Below, one piece after another: positions 33,732 to 41,746 of a stretch of DNA of 64,000 nucleotides. Position 1 is the stretch's first letter. Each line of letters begins with the position of its first letter. Made by a program: the position numbers and the translations under genes. Source of the DNA: Kitasatospora sp. MAP5-34 (GTDB taxonomy: Bacteria > Actinomycetota > Actinomycetes > Streptomycetales > Streptomycetaceae); the NCBI RefSeq assembly GCF_029894335.1, contig NZ_JARXZC010000003.1, positions 299,064 through 363,063 on the forward strand, given 5' to 3'. Under the pieces are notes generated by a model. That model was not told where the DNA came from. It saw only the letters and a list, made by a program, of their open reading frames with translations, and ran no database searches.

Positions 33732-33908
33732 CCTGCTACAGTCGATGTCAGTTGCAGTTGTGGTTCCCATACTTTTGTGTGCGCCTGCTGGTTGTAACCA
33801 ACAGGCGCATTTCTGTTTTCCCAGGGTCTCCCCGGGTGGGTCATCATCGCGGCGACGCGAAACTCGCGAAGTGCGGGTTTCGGACAGCCCCTCGAAGGAG
33901 AGATTCTT
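33732..33908 (+). promoter_or_regulatory. Promoter and long 5' leader of the first csp gene
   Basis: TACAGT (33737-33742) is a good -10 box. The transcript would have a leader of about 160 bases. The whole block, including CAGTTGCAGTTGTGGTTCCC and the hairpin, is repeated at 36043-36220 in front of the second csp gene. GAAGGAGAG is the ribosome-binding site. Confidence 0.75.
33781..33808 (+). terminator. Leader hairpin followed by a U-rich run: candidate attenuator of csp copy 1
   Basis: GCGCCTG-C-TGGTT, loop GT, AACCA-A-CAGGCGC, followed directly by ATTTCTGTTTTC. This is the layout of an intrinsic terminator, but it lies 100 bases upstream of the start codon. Confidence 0.6.
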
Positions 33909-34112
33909 ATGGCTACTGGCACCGTGAAGTGGTTCAACGCGGAAAAGGGCTTCGGCTTCATCGAGCAGGAGGACGGCGGCGCTGACGTGTTCGCCCACTA
34001 CTCGAACATCAACGCTCAGGGCTTCCGTGAGCTGCTTGAGGGCCAGAAGGTCGAGTTCGACGTCACGCAGGGCCAGAAGGGCCCGCAGGCGGAGAACATT
34101 CGCCCGCTGTAA
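33909..34112 (+). CDS. CspA-family cold-shock protein, copy 1
   Basis: 67 residues, one cold-shock domain. RNP1 is KGFGFIEQ and RNP2 is DVFAHYSNI. The sequence [20 protein letters not shown] is typical of actinobacterial Csp. It binds single-stranded RNA/DNA and melts secondary structure. It differs from copy 2 only at two residues of a 67-residue protein (ED versus DG after EQ). It ends in a strong hairpin. Confidence 0.97.
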   Translation: MATGTVKWFNAEKGFGFIEQEDGGADVFAHYSNINAQGFRELLEGQKVEFDVTQGQKGPQAENIRPL

Positions 34113-34125
34113 TTTCTGAGAGCTG

Positions 34126-34159
34126 GGGCCCGCACCGTGCATTCGCACAGTGCGGGCCC
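34126..34159 (+). terminator. Terminator of csp copy 1
   Basis: GGGCCCGCACCGTGC, loop ATTC, GCACAGTGCGGGCCC, then TTTG. There is one mismatch in 15 pairs. Confidence 0.85.
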
Positions 34160-34217
34160 TTTGCCGTTGCGGGACACTGGGTACACGTACCGGTACGCCT
34201 ACGCCGAGGAGGCCCTC

Positions 34218-34433
34218 GTGCCCGTCGACCCGACCGACCCCGAAACGTTCGAGACCGACGACGATCAGGCCCCCGACCCCGAGGCCTCGGAGGCCGACCT
34301 CGCCGAACAGCACACCGGCCTCACCCCCACCCACGACGACCCGCTCACCGACCTCGACCCCACCGCCGCCGACCCCGCCGACGTCACCGAACAGTCCCGC
34401 GTGGTCGAACTCGACGAGGACGACTACCGGTAA
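34218..34433 (+). CDS. Acidic small protein (71 aa)
   Basis: GTG start with GAGGAGG five bases ahead, which decides the start. Aspartate, glutamate, proline and threonine dominate (PETFETDDDQAPDPEASEAD), ending VVELDEDDYR. Strong third-position GC confirms it is coding. It is probably disordered. Similar short acidic proteins ending in a DED(D/E)YR-type tail are, as I recall, widespread in Streptomyces without known function. Confidence 0.7.
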   Translation: MPVDPTDPETFETDDDQAPDPEASEADLAEQHTGLTPTHDDPLTDLDPTAADPADVTEQSRVVELDEDDYR

Positions 34434-34440
34434 CGGCGGG

Positions 34441-34750
34441 AACACGGCAGCGCGATAACAACCAGTGATCATCCGATTGTCACTCTTGCCCCTTATCGGA
34501 GTGTTTCAGCCCCGGAGTCTCACCGCCTGAGTTTCAACCCCGGGAACTCCGGGAACTCCGAATTCTGAGATCCGGCGGGCCCTTCGAGACGTGCCGGTAG
34601 GCATCACGCCGCTCCTGCAACGCACCGTTGTACAACGAGCAGTGGTCCCGCAGCATCTCACCGAGGGCCTGGGCCTGACCGACGATGGGCCGCATGACGA
34701 ACTTGCACGCACGGATCATCACGGCCCACCCCCTTCGTGGCTGACGTTCG
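34441..34750 (-). mobile_element. Remnant of an IS200/IS605-family (tnpB) element
   Basis: The right part holds the first about 45 codons of a TnpB/OrfB gene on the minus strand. The left part (34500-34560) carries repeated GGGAACTCC and paired GAGTTTCAACCCCGG/CCGGAGTCTC segments, of the kind seen where TnpB guide-RNA scaffolds and right ends occur. The middle of tnpB is missing, so this looks like an internal deletion. The ends are not exactly defined. Confidence 0.5.
34534..34719 (-). pseudogene. Truncated TnpB (OrfB) N-terminus
   Basis: From the ATG complementary to 34717-34719 the protein begins MIRACKFVMRPIVGQAQALG, followed by LRDHCSLYNGALQERRDAYR. This is the standard start of IS605-type TnpB proteins, with the LYNxALxERR helix. 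After about 45 codons the sequence turns into unrelated Arg/Ser-rich text and stops. Intact TnpB has about 400 residues, including DDE-like RuvC motifs that are absent here. Confidence 0.75.
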
Positions 34751-34794
34751 ATCAACATGCCACACACCACTGACAATGCGCACGGTGCTCCGGC

Positions 34795-35475
34795 GCTACG
34801 CGCGTGGTGCAGCGGGACGGGGAGAACGCGATCACGCTCTCCCCCGGCGCGAACGGGCACCTGGACGTGGCCACCCTGGAGAGGATCACCGCCTGCGGGC
34901 CCGCCGGCGACGGGCGCACCGATGGCGGGCTCGTGGGTCCGGCCGACACCCTGCTGCTCCAGCTCGAAGTGCCGCTGCCCACGGTGCCGGCCGCAGCCCG
35001 GGCAGGACGTGAAGCCGGGGCACTCGTCGTGCTGAACGCGGCTCGGCTGCCGGAAGCCGCCGAGTCGGGGGGTCCGGTGCTGCGCTGGGTGGACGTACTG
35101 GTCGTCAACGAGACCGAGGCGGTCGGCCTGCTGGAGCCCTCGGGCCGCCCTTGGACCGGGCGGCGGATCGGGCGGCGGACCGGGACTGGATCGCGCACGC
35201 GCAGCAGCTCCGCCGACTCGGCCCCGCGACGGTCGTGATCACCCTCGGGGCAGCGGGCGCGGTCGCCGTCGACGCCGAACGCGCCTGCCGGGAACCGGCA
35301 TTCAGGGTTGCGGCGGTGGACACCGTGGGCGCGGGAGACTCATTCTGCGCGCAGTTGACCGTGGCCCTCGGCGCGGGGCGCCCGCCGCCGGAGGCCGTAC
35401 GCCGGGCGTGCGCCGCCGGAGCGCTGGCGGCGACCCGATCCGGCGCGCAGGCTTCGCTGCCGACAGGCACGGCGG
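34795..35475 (+). pseudogene. Broken PfkB-family sugar kinase (ribokinase-like)
   Basis: The N-terminal about 90 residues are missing. One frame reads VQRDGENAITLSPGANGHLD, LLLQLEVPLPTV, GALVVLNAARLPE and DVLVVNETEAVGLLEPS. Near 35145 the frame shifts, and the other frame gives PATVVITLGAAGAVAVDA, then AVDTVGAGDSFCAQLTVALG with the PfkB signature 2 and catalytic Asp. Both halves are well-preserved ribokinase, so the damage is recent. The break at the left coincides with the IS605 scar. Confidence 0.85.
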
Positions 35476-35513
35476 TCGACGGGCGCGGCGGTCGACGGGC
35501 GCGGCGGTCGACG
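35471..35513 (+). repeat. 16-bp tandem repeat at the end of the kinase remnant
   Basis: GGCGGTCGACGGGCGC occurs twice in a row and a third partial copy follows. The period is not a multiple of three, so copy changes shift the frame. Confidence 0.7.
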
Positions 35514-35544
35514 ATCTCCTTGAACGTGAGACGCCAGAACCAGC

Positions 35545-35594
35545 ACGAACGGGCTCGCCCGCAGCGGTGGTGCGCTGCGGGCGAGCCCGTTCGT
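35545..35594. terminator. Strong 22-bp hairpin
   Basis: ACGAACGGGCTCGCCCGCAG plus CG (35545-35566), loop GTGGTG, perfect complement to 35594. It lies between the kinase remnant and the convergent small gene. Confidence 0.85.
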
Positions 35595-35625
35595 CCGGCG
35601 GGGGCCGGGTGCGACCCCGGGCTCG

Positions 35626-35853
35626 TCAGAGCTTGAAGAGCTTGGTGTAGGGCGAGATCACGCGGACCTGGCGGCCACCGAAGTCGACGAGTACCGCGAT
35701 GTCACCGGCGCCCTCGACACCGATGGTCCGGCCGAGGCCGTGCACGTCGTGCGAGACGCGGTCGCCCACGGCGAAGTGCTTCAGGGGTGGCGGGACCGGC
35801 GTTTTGAAGGGGCTGGTGGGCAGGGGACGCCGGGCCGCGGCTGATTTCATCAT
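35626..35853 (-). CDS. Small KOW/CarD-like domain protein (75 aa)
   Basis: From the ATG complementary to 35851-35853 (a second ATG follows directly) the protein has a basic N-terminus and a small beta-barrel-type domain: KHFAVGDRVSHDVHGLGRTIGV, IAVLVDFGGRQVRV, PYTKLFKL. The GDRVxHxxxGxGxV strand is as in CarD/TRCF and related RNAP-binding or KOW-type folds. Function unknown. It may bind nucleic acid or RNA polymerase. Confidence 0.7.
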   Translation of the reverse strand: MMKSAAARRPLPTSPFKTPVPPPLKHFAVGDRVSHDVHGLGRTIGVEGAGDIAVLVDFGGRQVRVISPYTKLFKL

Positions 35854-36042
35854 CAGGACCAGTATGCGCCCGAAACGACTGACGCCAGCCATACGCGGTG
35901 GTAACGGATTTGAATGGCCATCGGAATATCTGTCTGATGCACGGACGGCAGCCGAAGGGCACCCCTACAGACTGTGACCTCCGGCACCAGGTGACGGGCG
36001 ACACACTCGATCGTGGCTTGCTCCTCCCGTTTTGGCTCGCAG

Positions 36043-36424
<382 letters not shown>

Positions 36425-36464
36425 TTTGTAGCACCGCTGCCCGGGTCTGACCCGGACCGCATCT

Positions 36465-36502
36465 GAAGGGCCCGTACCGTGTTCGCACGGTACGGGCCCT
36501 TC
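36465..36502 (+). terminator. Terminator of csp copy 2
   Basis: Perfect 17-bp stem GAAGGGCCCGTACCGTG, loop TTCG, complement, then GCCTTTTC. Confidence 0.92.
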
Positions 36503-36579
36503 GCCTTTTCCCCGCCGGCAGCCCCGGCCGCCGGCCCGGGTGCCACTGGGCTACCGGGGCTGGCGGCCGGTCGACTGCC

Positions 36580-38415
36580 CTACCGGAGCAGGCCGTCGAG
36601 GAAGGCGTTGCCGAAGACTCGGTGCGGGTCGTAGCGGTCGAGGACGGCGACGGCCTCGTCCCAGCCCGGGCCGCCGCCGGCCCGGAGGGCGTCGGGGATG
36701 GTGTGACCCAGGATGTCGGGATCGGCCCAGGCGGCGTCGGCGGTGTAGGCCCAGCCCTTGGACCACTCGACCCGCAGGCCGGCCCGGGTGCCGTCGCAGA
36801 GGCCCAGCAGGTACTGCTCGATCTCGCGGCAGAACGCGTGCAGGCCAGGGGTACTCGGGAGGGTGAGGATGTCCAGCCAGATGGCGGTGTCCCACTCCGG
36901 CCGGTCCGCCCGTGGCCGGAGGGCGGAGAGCAGCGGCGGAAGGGCGCCCGTGACCCCGGAGGCGGCCGGGTCGTCCAGGCCGGTGACCCGGATCTCGACC
37001 GCGCCGTTCATCGGGAACTCGCCACGGGCCTGGTACTCCGCCAGCAGCCCCTGGTAGAAGGTCGTGAACTGGTTGACCACCCACTGGATGTCGGCCCGGC
37101 GGGCGAGGATCGCGTACCCGTTGGCCGTCACCCGCAGGGTGGTGGGCCGGACGTACTGGAGCAGGTTGCGGGAGGCGCCCCACAGGTCGGAGCTCAGGCC
37201 GCCGCCCAGCAGGTGGGCGAGCGCGTCCCCGCTCAGCAGGTTGCGCAGCAGGCTGCCGGAGAGCAGCAGGTCGGTGAGGTCCCCGGTGAGGCCGATGGTG
37301 GTGATCAGGTACTGGAGTTGGCCGAAGGTCGGCGCCAGGCCCCAGGACCCGCCGACGAGTTGGCCGGCCAGTTCGGCGAGCGGCTGCGGGATGTTGTCGG
37401 AGAACGGGTAGTTGTACGGCTCGGTGACCTGGTGGCCGAACAACGGCTGCCCCGGGGTGACCTCCCAGGTCTTCAGCCAGGGGTTGGCGGTGAAGGCGAA
37501 CCAGATCGCCTCGGCCCGGCCCGTCCGGCTCACGAAGTCGGCGAGGGTCTGCCCCCCTGGGGTGCCGGGCGCGGCGAACAGGTCGGCGGCCGGGATGTCG
37601 ACCCGGCTGACGCAGCGCAGGTTCTGGTCCGCACCGACCCGGAGCACCACCTCGGTGAGGAAGGCCCGGCCCAGGTGGACCAGGAAGGCGGCGCTGTCGG
37701 CCTCGGAGCGGTCGAAGGTGCGGAGCACGTAGTGGCCCGCTGTGCCGTCCCAGACCACGGCGGTGAGCGAGGTGACCTGGTTGCTCAGCGTGCCGAAGCC
37801 GTGACCGGGCGGCGGCGTCTCGCCGACGGCGGGGACGGCGGTGCCGTGACCGCCGATGGCGAGCGCACCGCCCACGCTGAGATCCCCGGGCGCCGGGCAG
37901 GCCGCGACGCCGAGACCGCGATCCGCCAGGAAGGCGAGCAGCGCCTCCATCGACGTGCCGGTCTGCACCCGCACACTGGAGCTGTCGGCGAGCGAGACGG
38001 CGGTGAGGTGGGCGGTGGTGTCGACCAGCAGCACCTGGGCCGAGGCCGGTGTGGCGTCCGCAACGGTGAGCGGCGCCCAGCCGTGCCGGTGACCCTGCGC
38101 GCGCAGTCGCCAGCCGTTGGCGTTGGCCCAGTCCGCGAGGTCGGCGACCTGCTGCGGGGTGCTGGGAGCGCACGTCCAGAGTGCGTCGGTACGGATCTCA
38201 CCGGCCCAGTTCTCGTACACCTGCTGGTACGGCGCGATCCCGGACGGCAGCGCGGGCGGCGCCACGCCGACCGCCTGGGCGCTGTCCGGCCCGATGGCAC
38301 CCCGCAGGATCCAGGCCGCCCCGCCCAGCGCGGCGGAGGCGGCCAGCATGCCCCGCCGCGTCATCCCGCCCGTGCCGCCCCCGCCGGTAGTTCCGACTGC
38401 CCGTTCGTCCGTCAT
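36580..38415 (-). CDS. Tat-exported FAD-linked oxidase, class II cholesterol-oxidase-like
   Basis: 611 residues. A twin-arginine signal (GGMTRRGMLAASAALGGAAW) ends near residue 48, so the enzyme is exported folded. It is a VAO/BCO2-type fold. The FAD-binding domain includes LADWANANGWRLRAQGHRHGW, where a His may carry covalent FAD, and LSVGGALAIGGHGTAVP. The C-terminal substrate domain ends WADPDILGHTIPD and YDPHRVFGNAFLDGLL. Class II cholesterol oxidases of Brevibacterium and Rhodococcus share this length and layout. Other secondary-alcohol oxidases are possible. The gene stands alone. Confidence 0.82.
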   Translation of the reverse strand: MTDERAVGTTGGGGTGGMTRRGMLAASAALGGAAWILRGAIGPDSAQAVGVAPPALPSGIAPYQQVYENWAGEIRTDALWTCAPSTPQQVADLADWANANGWRLRAQGHRHGWAPLTVADATPASAQVLLVDTTAHLTAVSLADSSSVRVQTGTSMEALLAFLADRGLGVAACPAPGDLSVGGALAIGGHGTAVPAVGETPPPGHGFGTLSNQVTSLTAVVWDGTAGHYVLRTFDRSEADSAAFLVHLGRAFLTEVVLRVGADQNLRCVSRVDIPAADLFAAPGTPGGQTLADFVSRTGRAEAIWFAFTANPWLKTWEVTPGQPLFGHQVTEPYNYPFSDNIPQPLAELAGQLVGGSWGLAPTFGQLQYLITTIGLTGDLTDLLLSGSLLRNLLSGDALAHLLGGGLSSDLWGASRNLLQYVRPTTLRVTANGYAILARRADIQWVVNQFTTFYQGLLAEYQARGEFPMNGAVEIRVTGLDDPAASGVTGALPPLLSALRPRADRPEWDTAIWLDILTLPSTPGLHAFCREIEQYLLGLCDGTRAGLRVEWSKGWAYTADAAWADPDILGHTIPDALRAGGGPGWDEAVAVLDRYDPHRVFGNAFLDGLLR

Positions 38416-38570
38416 GTCCCCGCCCCCACCTGCCGTGCCGTCAGTTCCGTCGTACCGGGCACGACCCTAGGGCAGCGAACGGACGACCGGGGGTCGAACT
38501 GATCAACGCCACCCGATCGGGTGACGCCGCCCACCATCTGCCGGTCGGTCCAAGAGCCTCCGCTCCAGGT

Positions 38571-39152
38571 TCAGCCGCGCGGCAGGGTTCCGCCGAGCAG
38601 GTCGCGGACCAGGACCAGCAGTTCGTCCGGGTCGGCTTCACCCAGTCGGTCGAAGGCACCGCTGCCGCGTCCGAGCATCACGCCGACGAAGGCTGCCACC
38701 GCGACCTCGGCCCGGAGCTGCGGGCGGTCCAGGCCGACCCGGGTGAAGTGCTCGCGCAGGGGGCCGACCAGGCGGCTGTGGAGTTGGGTACGGGCGGCCT
38801 CCTGGACCACCGGGTCGTCGTACGGCTGCACTGTCACCCGGAAGGCGGGCCCGGGGCCGCGTCGCAGGACGCCGTCGAGCAGCGTCCGCAGCCGGTCCTC
38901 GTCCAGCAGGTCGGCCGGTGGATCGGCACCGAACTCGGCGTTCATGGCGGCGATGTAGAGCTGCGTCTTGCCGCCGTAGTAGCGGGCGATCAGGGTGGGG
39001 TCGACGCCGGCGCGTTCGCCGATCTCGCGGGTGGTGGTGCGGTCGAAACCGCGCTCGGTGAACAGCTCCACCGCCGCCCGCAGCAGCAGCTCGCGGCTGC
39101 GAGACGCGTCCCGGCGCCGGGCGGCAGGCTCCGCCGGACGGTCGGGGGTCAC
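38571..39152 (-). CDS. TetR-family regulator of the adjacent MFS pump
   Basis: 193 residues from a GTG overlapping the MFS stop (GTGA). N-terminal helix-turn-helix: LLRAAVELFTERGFDRTTTREIGERAGVDPTLIARYYGGKTQLYIAA. The ligand domain is variable as usual. Being co-transcribed downstream of the exporter with a palindromic operator before the exporter, it probably represses the operon until the pump's substrate binds. Confidence 0.92.
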   Translation of the reverse strand: MTPDRPAEPAARRRDASRSRELLLRAAVELFTERGFDRTTTREIGERAGVDPTLIARYYGGKTQLYIAAMNAEFGADPPADLLDEDRLRTLLDGVLRRGPGPAFRVTVQPYDDPVVQEAARTQLHSRLVGPLREHFTRVGLDRPQLRAEVAVAAFVGVMLGRGSGAFDRLGEADPDELLVLVRDLLGGTLPRG

Positions 39153-40627
39153 CCGGTCACCTTCGTCACCTTCACCGTGCTCTGCCGCACAACCGACTCC
39201 TCGTCCACGCCCGGCCGTACGGCGGTGCGCCGCCGTGGCAGGACGATCGTAACCACCGTGGCGACCACCCACACCGCACAGCCGATCAGCGCGGCGGTCC
39301 CGTAGCCGGCACCGGACGGGAGCAGCCTGCCCGGCGCGGTGTGGGCCTGCAACACCGCCGCGCTCAGCGCGCTGCCGGTGGAGTAACCGACGTAGCGCAG
39401 CACCTGGTTGAAGCCGATGGCACTGCCGGTCTCCCCCGCCGGGACGGCCCCGACGATCAGTCCGGGCATCACAGCGAAGGTGCAGCCGACGCCGAGCCCG
39501 GCGATCCCCATCACGACGAACAGCTCCCACAGGCTGCCGCGCGCGCAGGCGAAGCCGAGCAGGGCCAGCAGCGAGACGACGCAGCCGATCGGCAGCACCA
39601 GGGCCGCGGAGGTACGTCGGGCCAGCACCGGCACGACCTTGCTGGCCGCGACGCTGGCGATCGAGAACGGCAGCAGGACCAGGCCGGTGACGACGATGGA
39701 GGCACCGAAGCCGTACCCGGCCGCGACCGGGGTCTGCACGAACCGCGTCACCAGGGATATCAGCAGGTAGATCGCCACTCCGGCGACCAGCCCGGCCACG
39801 TCGGCGGTCAGCACGACCGGGTTCCGGGCCAGCCGGAGGTCCACCAAGGGGTGGGCGGTGCGCAGCTCGTGGACCGTCCACCAGGCGAGCAGCAGGACGG
39901 ACGTCGCCGCCAGGGCGAGCAGCCCGGGTGACGTCCAGCCCCAGGCCTCACCCTCGCTGAGGACCAGCAGCAGCCCGGCGAGCGCGGCGCCGAGCAGCAC
40001 CGCGCCGAGCGCGTCGAGCGGGCTGGGCGCGCGGTCGGTGGTCGGCGGAAGCACCACCGCCGCTGCGACGAGGGCGAGGGCGGCGATCAGGGCGCCGAAC
40101 CAGAACCCGGCATGCACGCCCAGGGACTGCGAGATCAGCCCGGTGAGCGGGTAGCCGAGACCGACACCGGCCACGGTCGTGATCGAGAGCAGAGCCACGG
40201 CGGAGTGCGAGCGTCCGACGGGGACGGTGTCGCGGGCGGTGGCGATGGCGAGCGGGGTGAGCCCGAGGCCGACGCCCTGCAGTGCGCGGCCCGCCACCAG
40301 CCAGCCGAAGCCGAGCGGGAGCGCGGCCAGCACGCTGCCGAGCAGGACGACGGCGGCGCCACCGAGGATCACCGCCCGCCGCCGGGGCCCGTCACCGAGC
40401 CGTCCCATCGCGGGGGTGGCGACCGCGCCGACCAGCAGCGTGACGGTCAGCGACCACTGCGCGCTGGAGAGGGAGACGTGGTCGAGAGCGGCGATGGTCG
40501 GGACCAGCGGTGCGCCGAGGCTGCTGATCACTGCCACCACCATGCCGAGGAACACCAGCACCGGCACCAGCGCCCGCTGCCGCCACTGCGGCCGGTCCGT
40601 CCAGCTCTCCACGGATCCCCCAGGCAT
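39149..40627 (-). CDS. MFS drug exporter of the DHA2 (14-TM) type
   Basis: 492 residues with about 14 hydrophobic helices. Motif A is present as GRLGDGPRRRAVI, and motif C-like glycine pattern at GVGLGYPLTGLI. It exports hydrophobic drugs or metabolites using the proton gradient. Two starts are possible. The ATG at 40627 abuts the operator but has no Shine-Dalgarno. The GTG five codons on (40612) has GGGGGA and may be the real one. First gene of the pump-TetR operon. Confidence 0.9.
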   Translation of the reverse strand: MPGGSVESWTDRPQWRQRALVPVLVFLGMVVAVISSLGAPLVPTIAALDHVSLSSAQWSLTVTLLVGAVATPAMGRLGDGPRRRAVILGGAAVVLLGSVLAALPLGFGWLVAGRALQGVGLGLTPLAIATARDTVPVGRSHSAVALLSITTVAGVGLGYPLTGLISQSLGVHAGFWFGALIAALALVAAAVVLPPTTDRAPSPLDALGAVLLGAALAGLLLVLSEGEAWGWTSPGLLALAATSVLLLAWWTVHELRTAHPLVDLRLARNPVVLTADVAGLVAGVAIYLLISLVTRFVQTPVAAGYGFGASIVVTGLVLLPFSIASVAASKVVPVLARRTSAALVLPIGCVVSLLALLGFACARGSLWELFVVMGIAGLGVGCTFAVMPGLIVGAVPAGETGSAIGFNQVLRYVGYSTGSALSAAVLQAHTAPGRLLPSGAGYGTAALIGCAVWVVATVVTIVLPRRRTAVRPGVDEESVVRQSTVKVTKVTG

Positions 40628-40628
40628 A

Positions 40629-40659
40629 TGTCATCAGCTGATGTCTTCAGCTGATGACA
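40629..40659. promoter_or_regulatory. TetR operator: perfect 13-bp inverted repeat
   Basis: TGTCATCAGCTGA, spacer TGTCT, TCAGCTGATGACA. Each arm itself contains the palindrome TCAGCTGA. It directly precedes the MFS gene and lies just downstream of a TATGCT -10-like box on the minus strand, so a bound repressor would block transcription. Confidence 0.85.
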
Positions 40660-41071
40660 GCATAAGCGTGAGAGTGCGGATGTCCAGCACGGAAGGGGGG
40701 CGCCTCGGGTGGTGCGTGGGCGCATGGTGCGGGCCTCGGGCGGTGCGGGGGCGCGCGGCGCGGGTGCCCTGCCGGTCGTACCGGAACCCCGTCCCCCACG
40801 ACGGGCTCGTCTCCCCGGTACACGACTGTGGCCAGTTCACCCGCCGCAGTGCCGCGCGTCCCCCTCCCTCTTTCACCTGGCCGCCGACGGTCTTCGTCGG
40901 CGTCGGGACGGTCCGCGACTCCCCCACGGAGCGGAACCGTCTCCTCGTCCATGACGCTATGCCCCGGAAGATCGGTCCCGGCGCTCCCTGACGGGCCCTT
41001 GGCGCGAACGGCATCGATCTTGACGCGCTCCACACGCCCCCGCCCGCAAGCCCCCACACCCCCAGGTCAGG
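40660..41071. other. Gene-free region between the pump operon and kdpE
   Basis: About 410 bases. Several frames stay open because of high GC, but none shows a start with a ribosome-binding site plus recognisable protein. The left end carries the pump promoter. I see nothing else defined. Confidence 0.5.
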
Positions 41072-41746
41072 TCAGGGCTGGTAGCGGTACCCGATCCCCG
41101 GCTCGGTGACCAGGTACCGGGGCCGGGCCGGGTTGGGCTCCAACTTGCGGCGCAGCCCGGCGAAGTAGACCCGCAGGTAGTTGCCGCGTTCCTCCTGGTC
41201 CGGGCCCCAGACCTCGCGCAGGATCTGCCGGCCCGGGACGAGCCGCCCCGGGGTCGCCACCAGGAGCGTGAGGATCTTCCACTCGGTCGGGGTGAGCCGT
41301 ACCAGCCCGGCCGGACCGGTCACGGTGGTCGCCGCGACGTCGATCTCGTACGCGCCGACCGTGACCCGGGGCACCGGCTGTCCCACCGGCGGGCGGCGCA
41401 GCACCGCGCGCAGCCGGGCGAACAGTTCGTCCATCGAGAAGGGTTTGGTGAGGTAGTCGTCGGCTCCGGCGTCGAGCGCGCGGACCTTGTCGGCCGAGCT
41501 CTCGCGCCCGGAGAGGACGATGATCGGCACCGGGCTCCAGGCCCGCAGGCCCCGGATGATGTCGATGCCGTCGAGGTCGGGCAGCCCGAGGTCGAGCAGC
41601 ACGGCGTCCGGAGTGGTTTGGCCCGCCGAGTCCAGGGCCGCCTGGCCGGTCGCGGCGGTGAGGACGGAGTAGTGCCGGGCATGCAGGTTGATCTTCAACG
41701 CGCGTAGCAGTTGCGGTTCGTCGTCGACCACCAGTATGTGGCTCAC
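41072..41746 (-). CDS. kdpE: KdpE response regulator
   Basis: 224 residues, OmpR/PhoB type. The receiver has D8/D9 and phospho-acceptor Asp52 (LLDLGLPDLDG), with Lys in DDYLTKPF. The DNA-binding winged helix contains LTPTEWKILTLLVATPGRLV, then HEYLRVY-like NYLRVYFAGLRRKLEPNPARP, as in KdpE. It is translationally coupled to kdpD by ATGA. After phosphorylation by KdpD it activates kdpFABC at low K+ or high osmolarity. Confidence 0.95.
   Translation of the reverse strand: MSHILVVDDEPQLLRALKINLHARHYSVLTAATGQAALDSAGQTTPDAVLLDLGLPDLDGIDIIRGLRAWSPVPIIVLSGRESSADKVRALDAGADDYLTKPFSMDELFARLRAVLRRPPVGQPVPRVTVGAYEIDVAATTVTGPAGLVRLTPTEWKILTLLVATPGRLVPGRQILREVWGPDQEERGNYLRVYFAGLRRKLEPNPARPRYLVTEPGIGYRYQP

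Noticed and set aside
33781..33820. csp leader considered as the enterobacterial cspA thermosensor
   Set aside because: No sequence or structural correspondence, only shared position in a csp leader.
34534..34860. Minus-strand frame extended upstream of the TnpB start
   Set aside because: Codons before the ATG at 34719 show no TnpB similarity. They are the element end or flank.
40634..41059. Minus-strand frame between the MFS gene and kdpE
   Set aside because: It overlaps the operator and promoter of the pump, and the sequence resembles no protein family.
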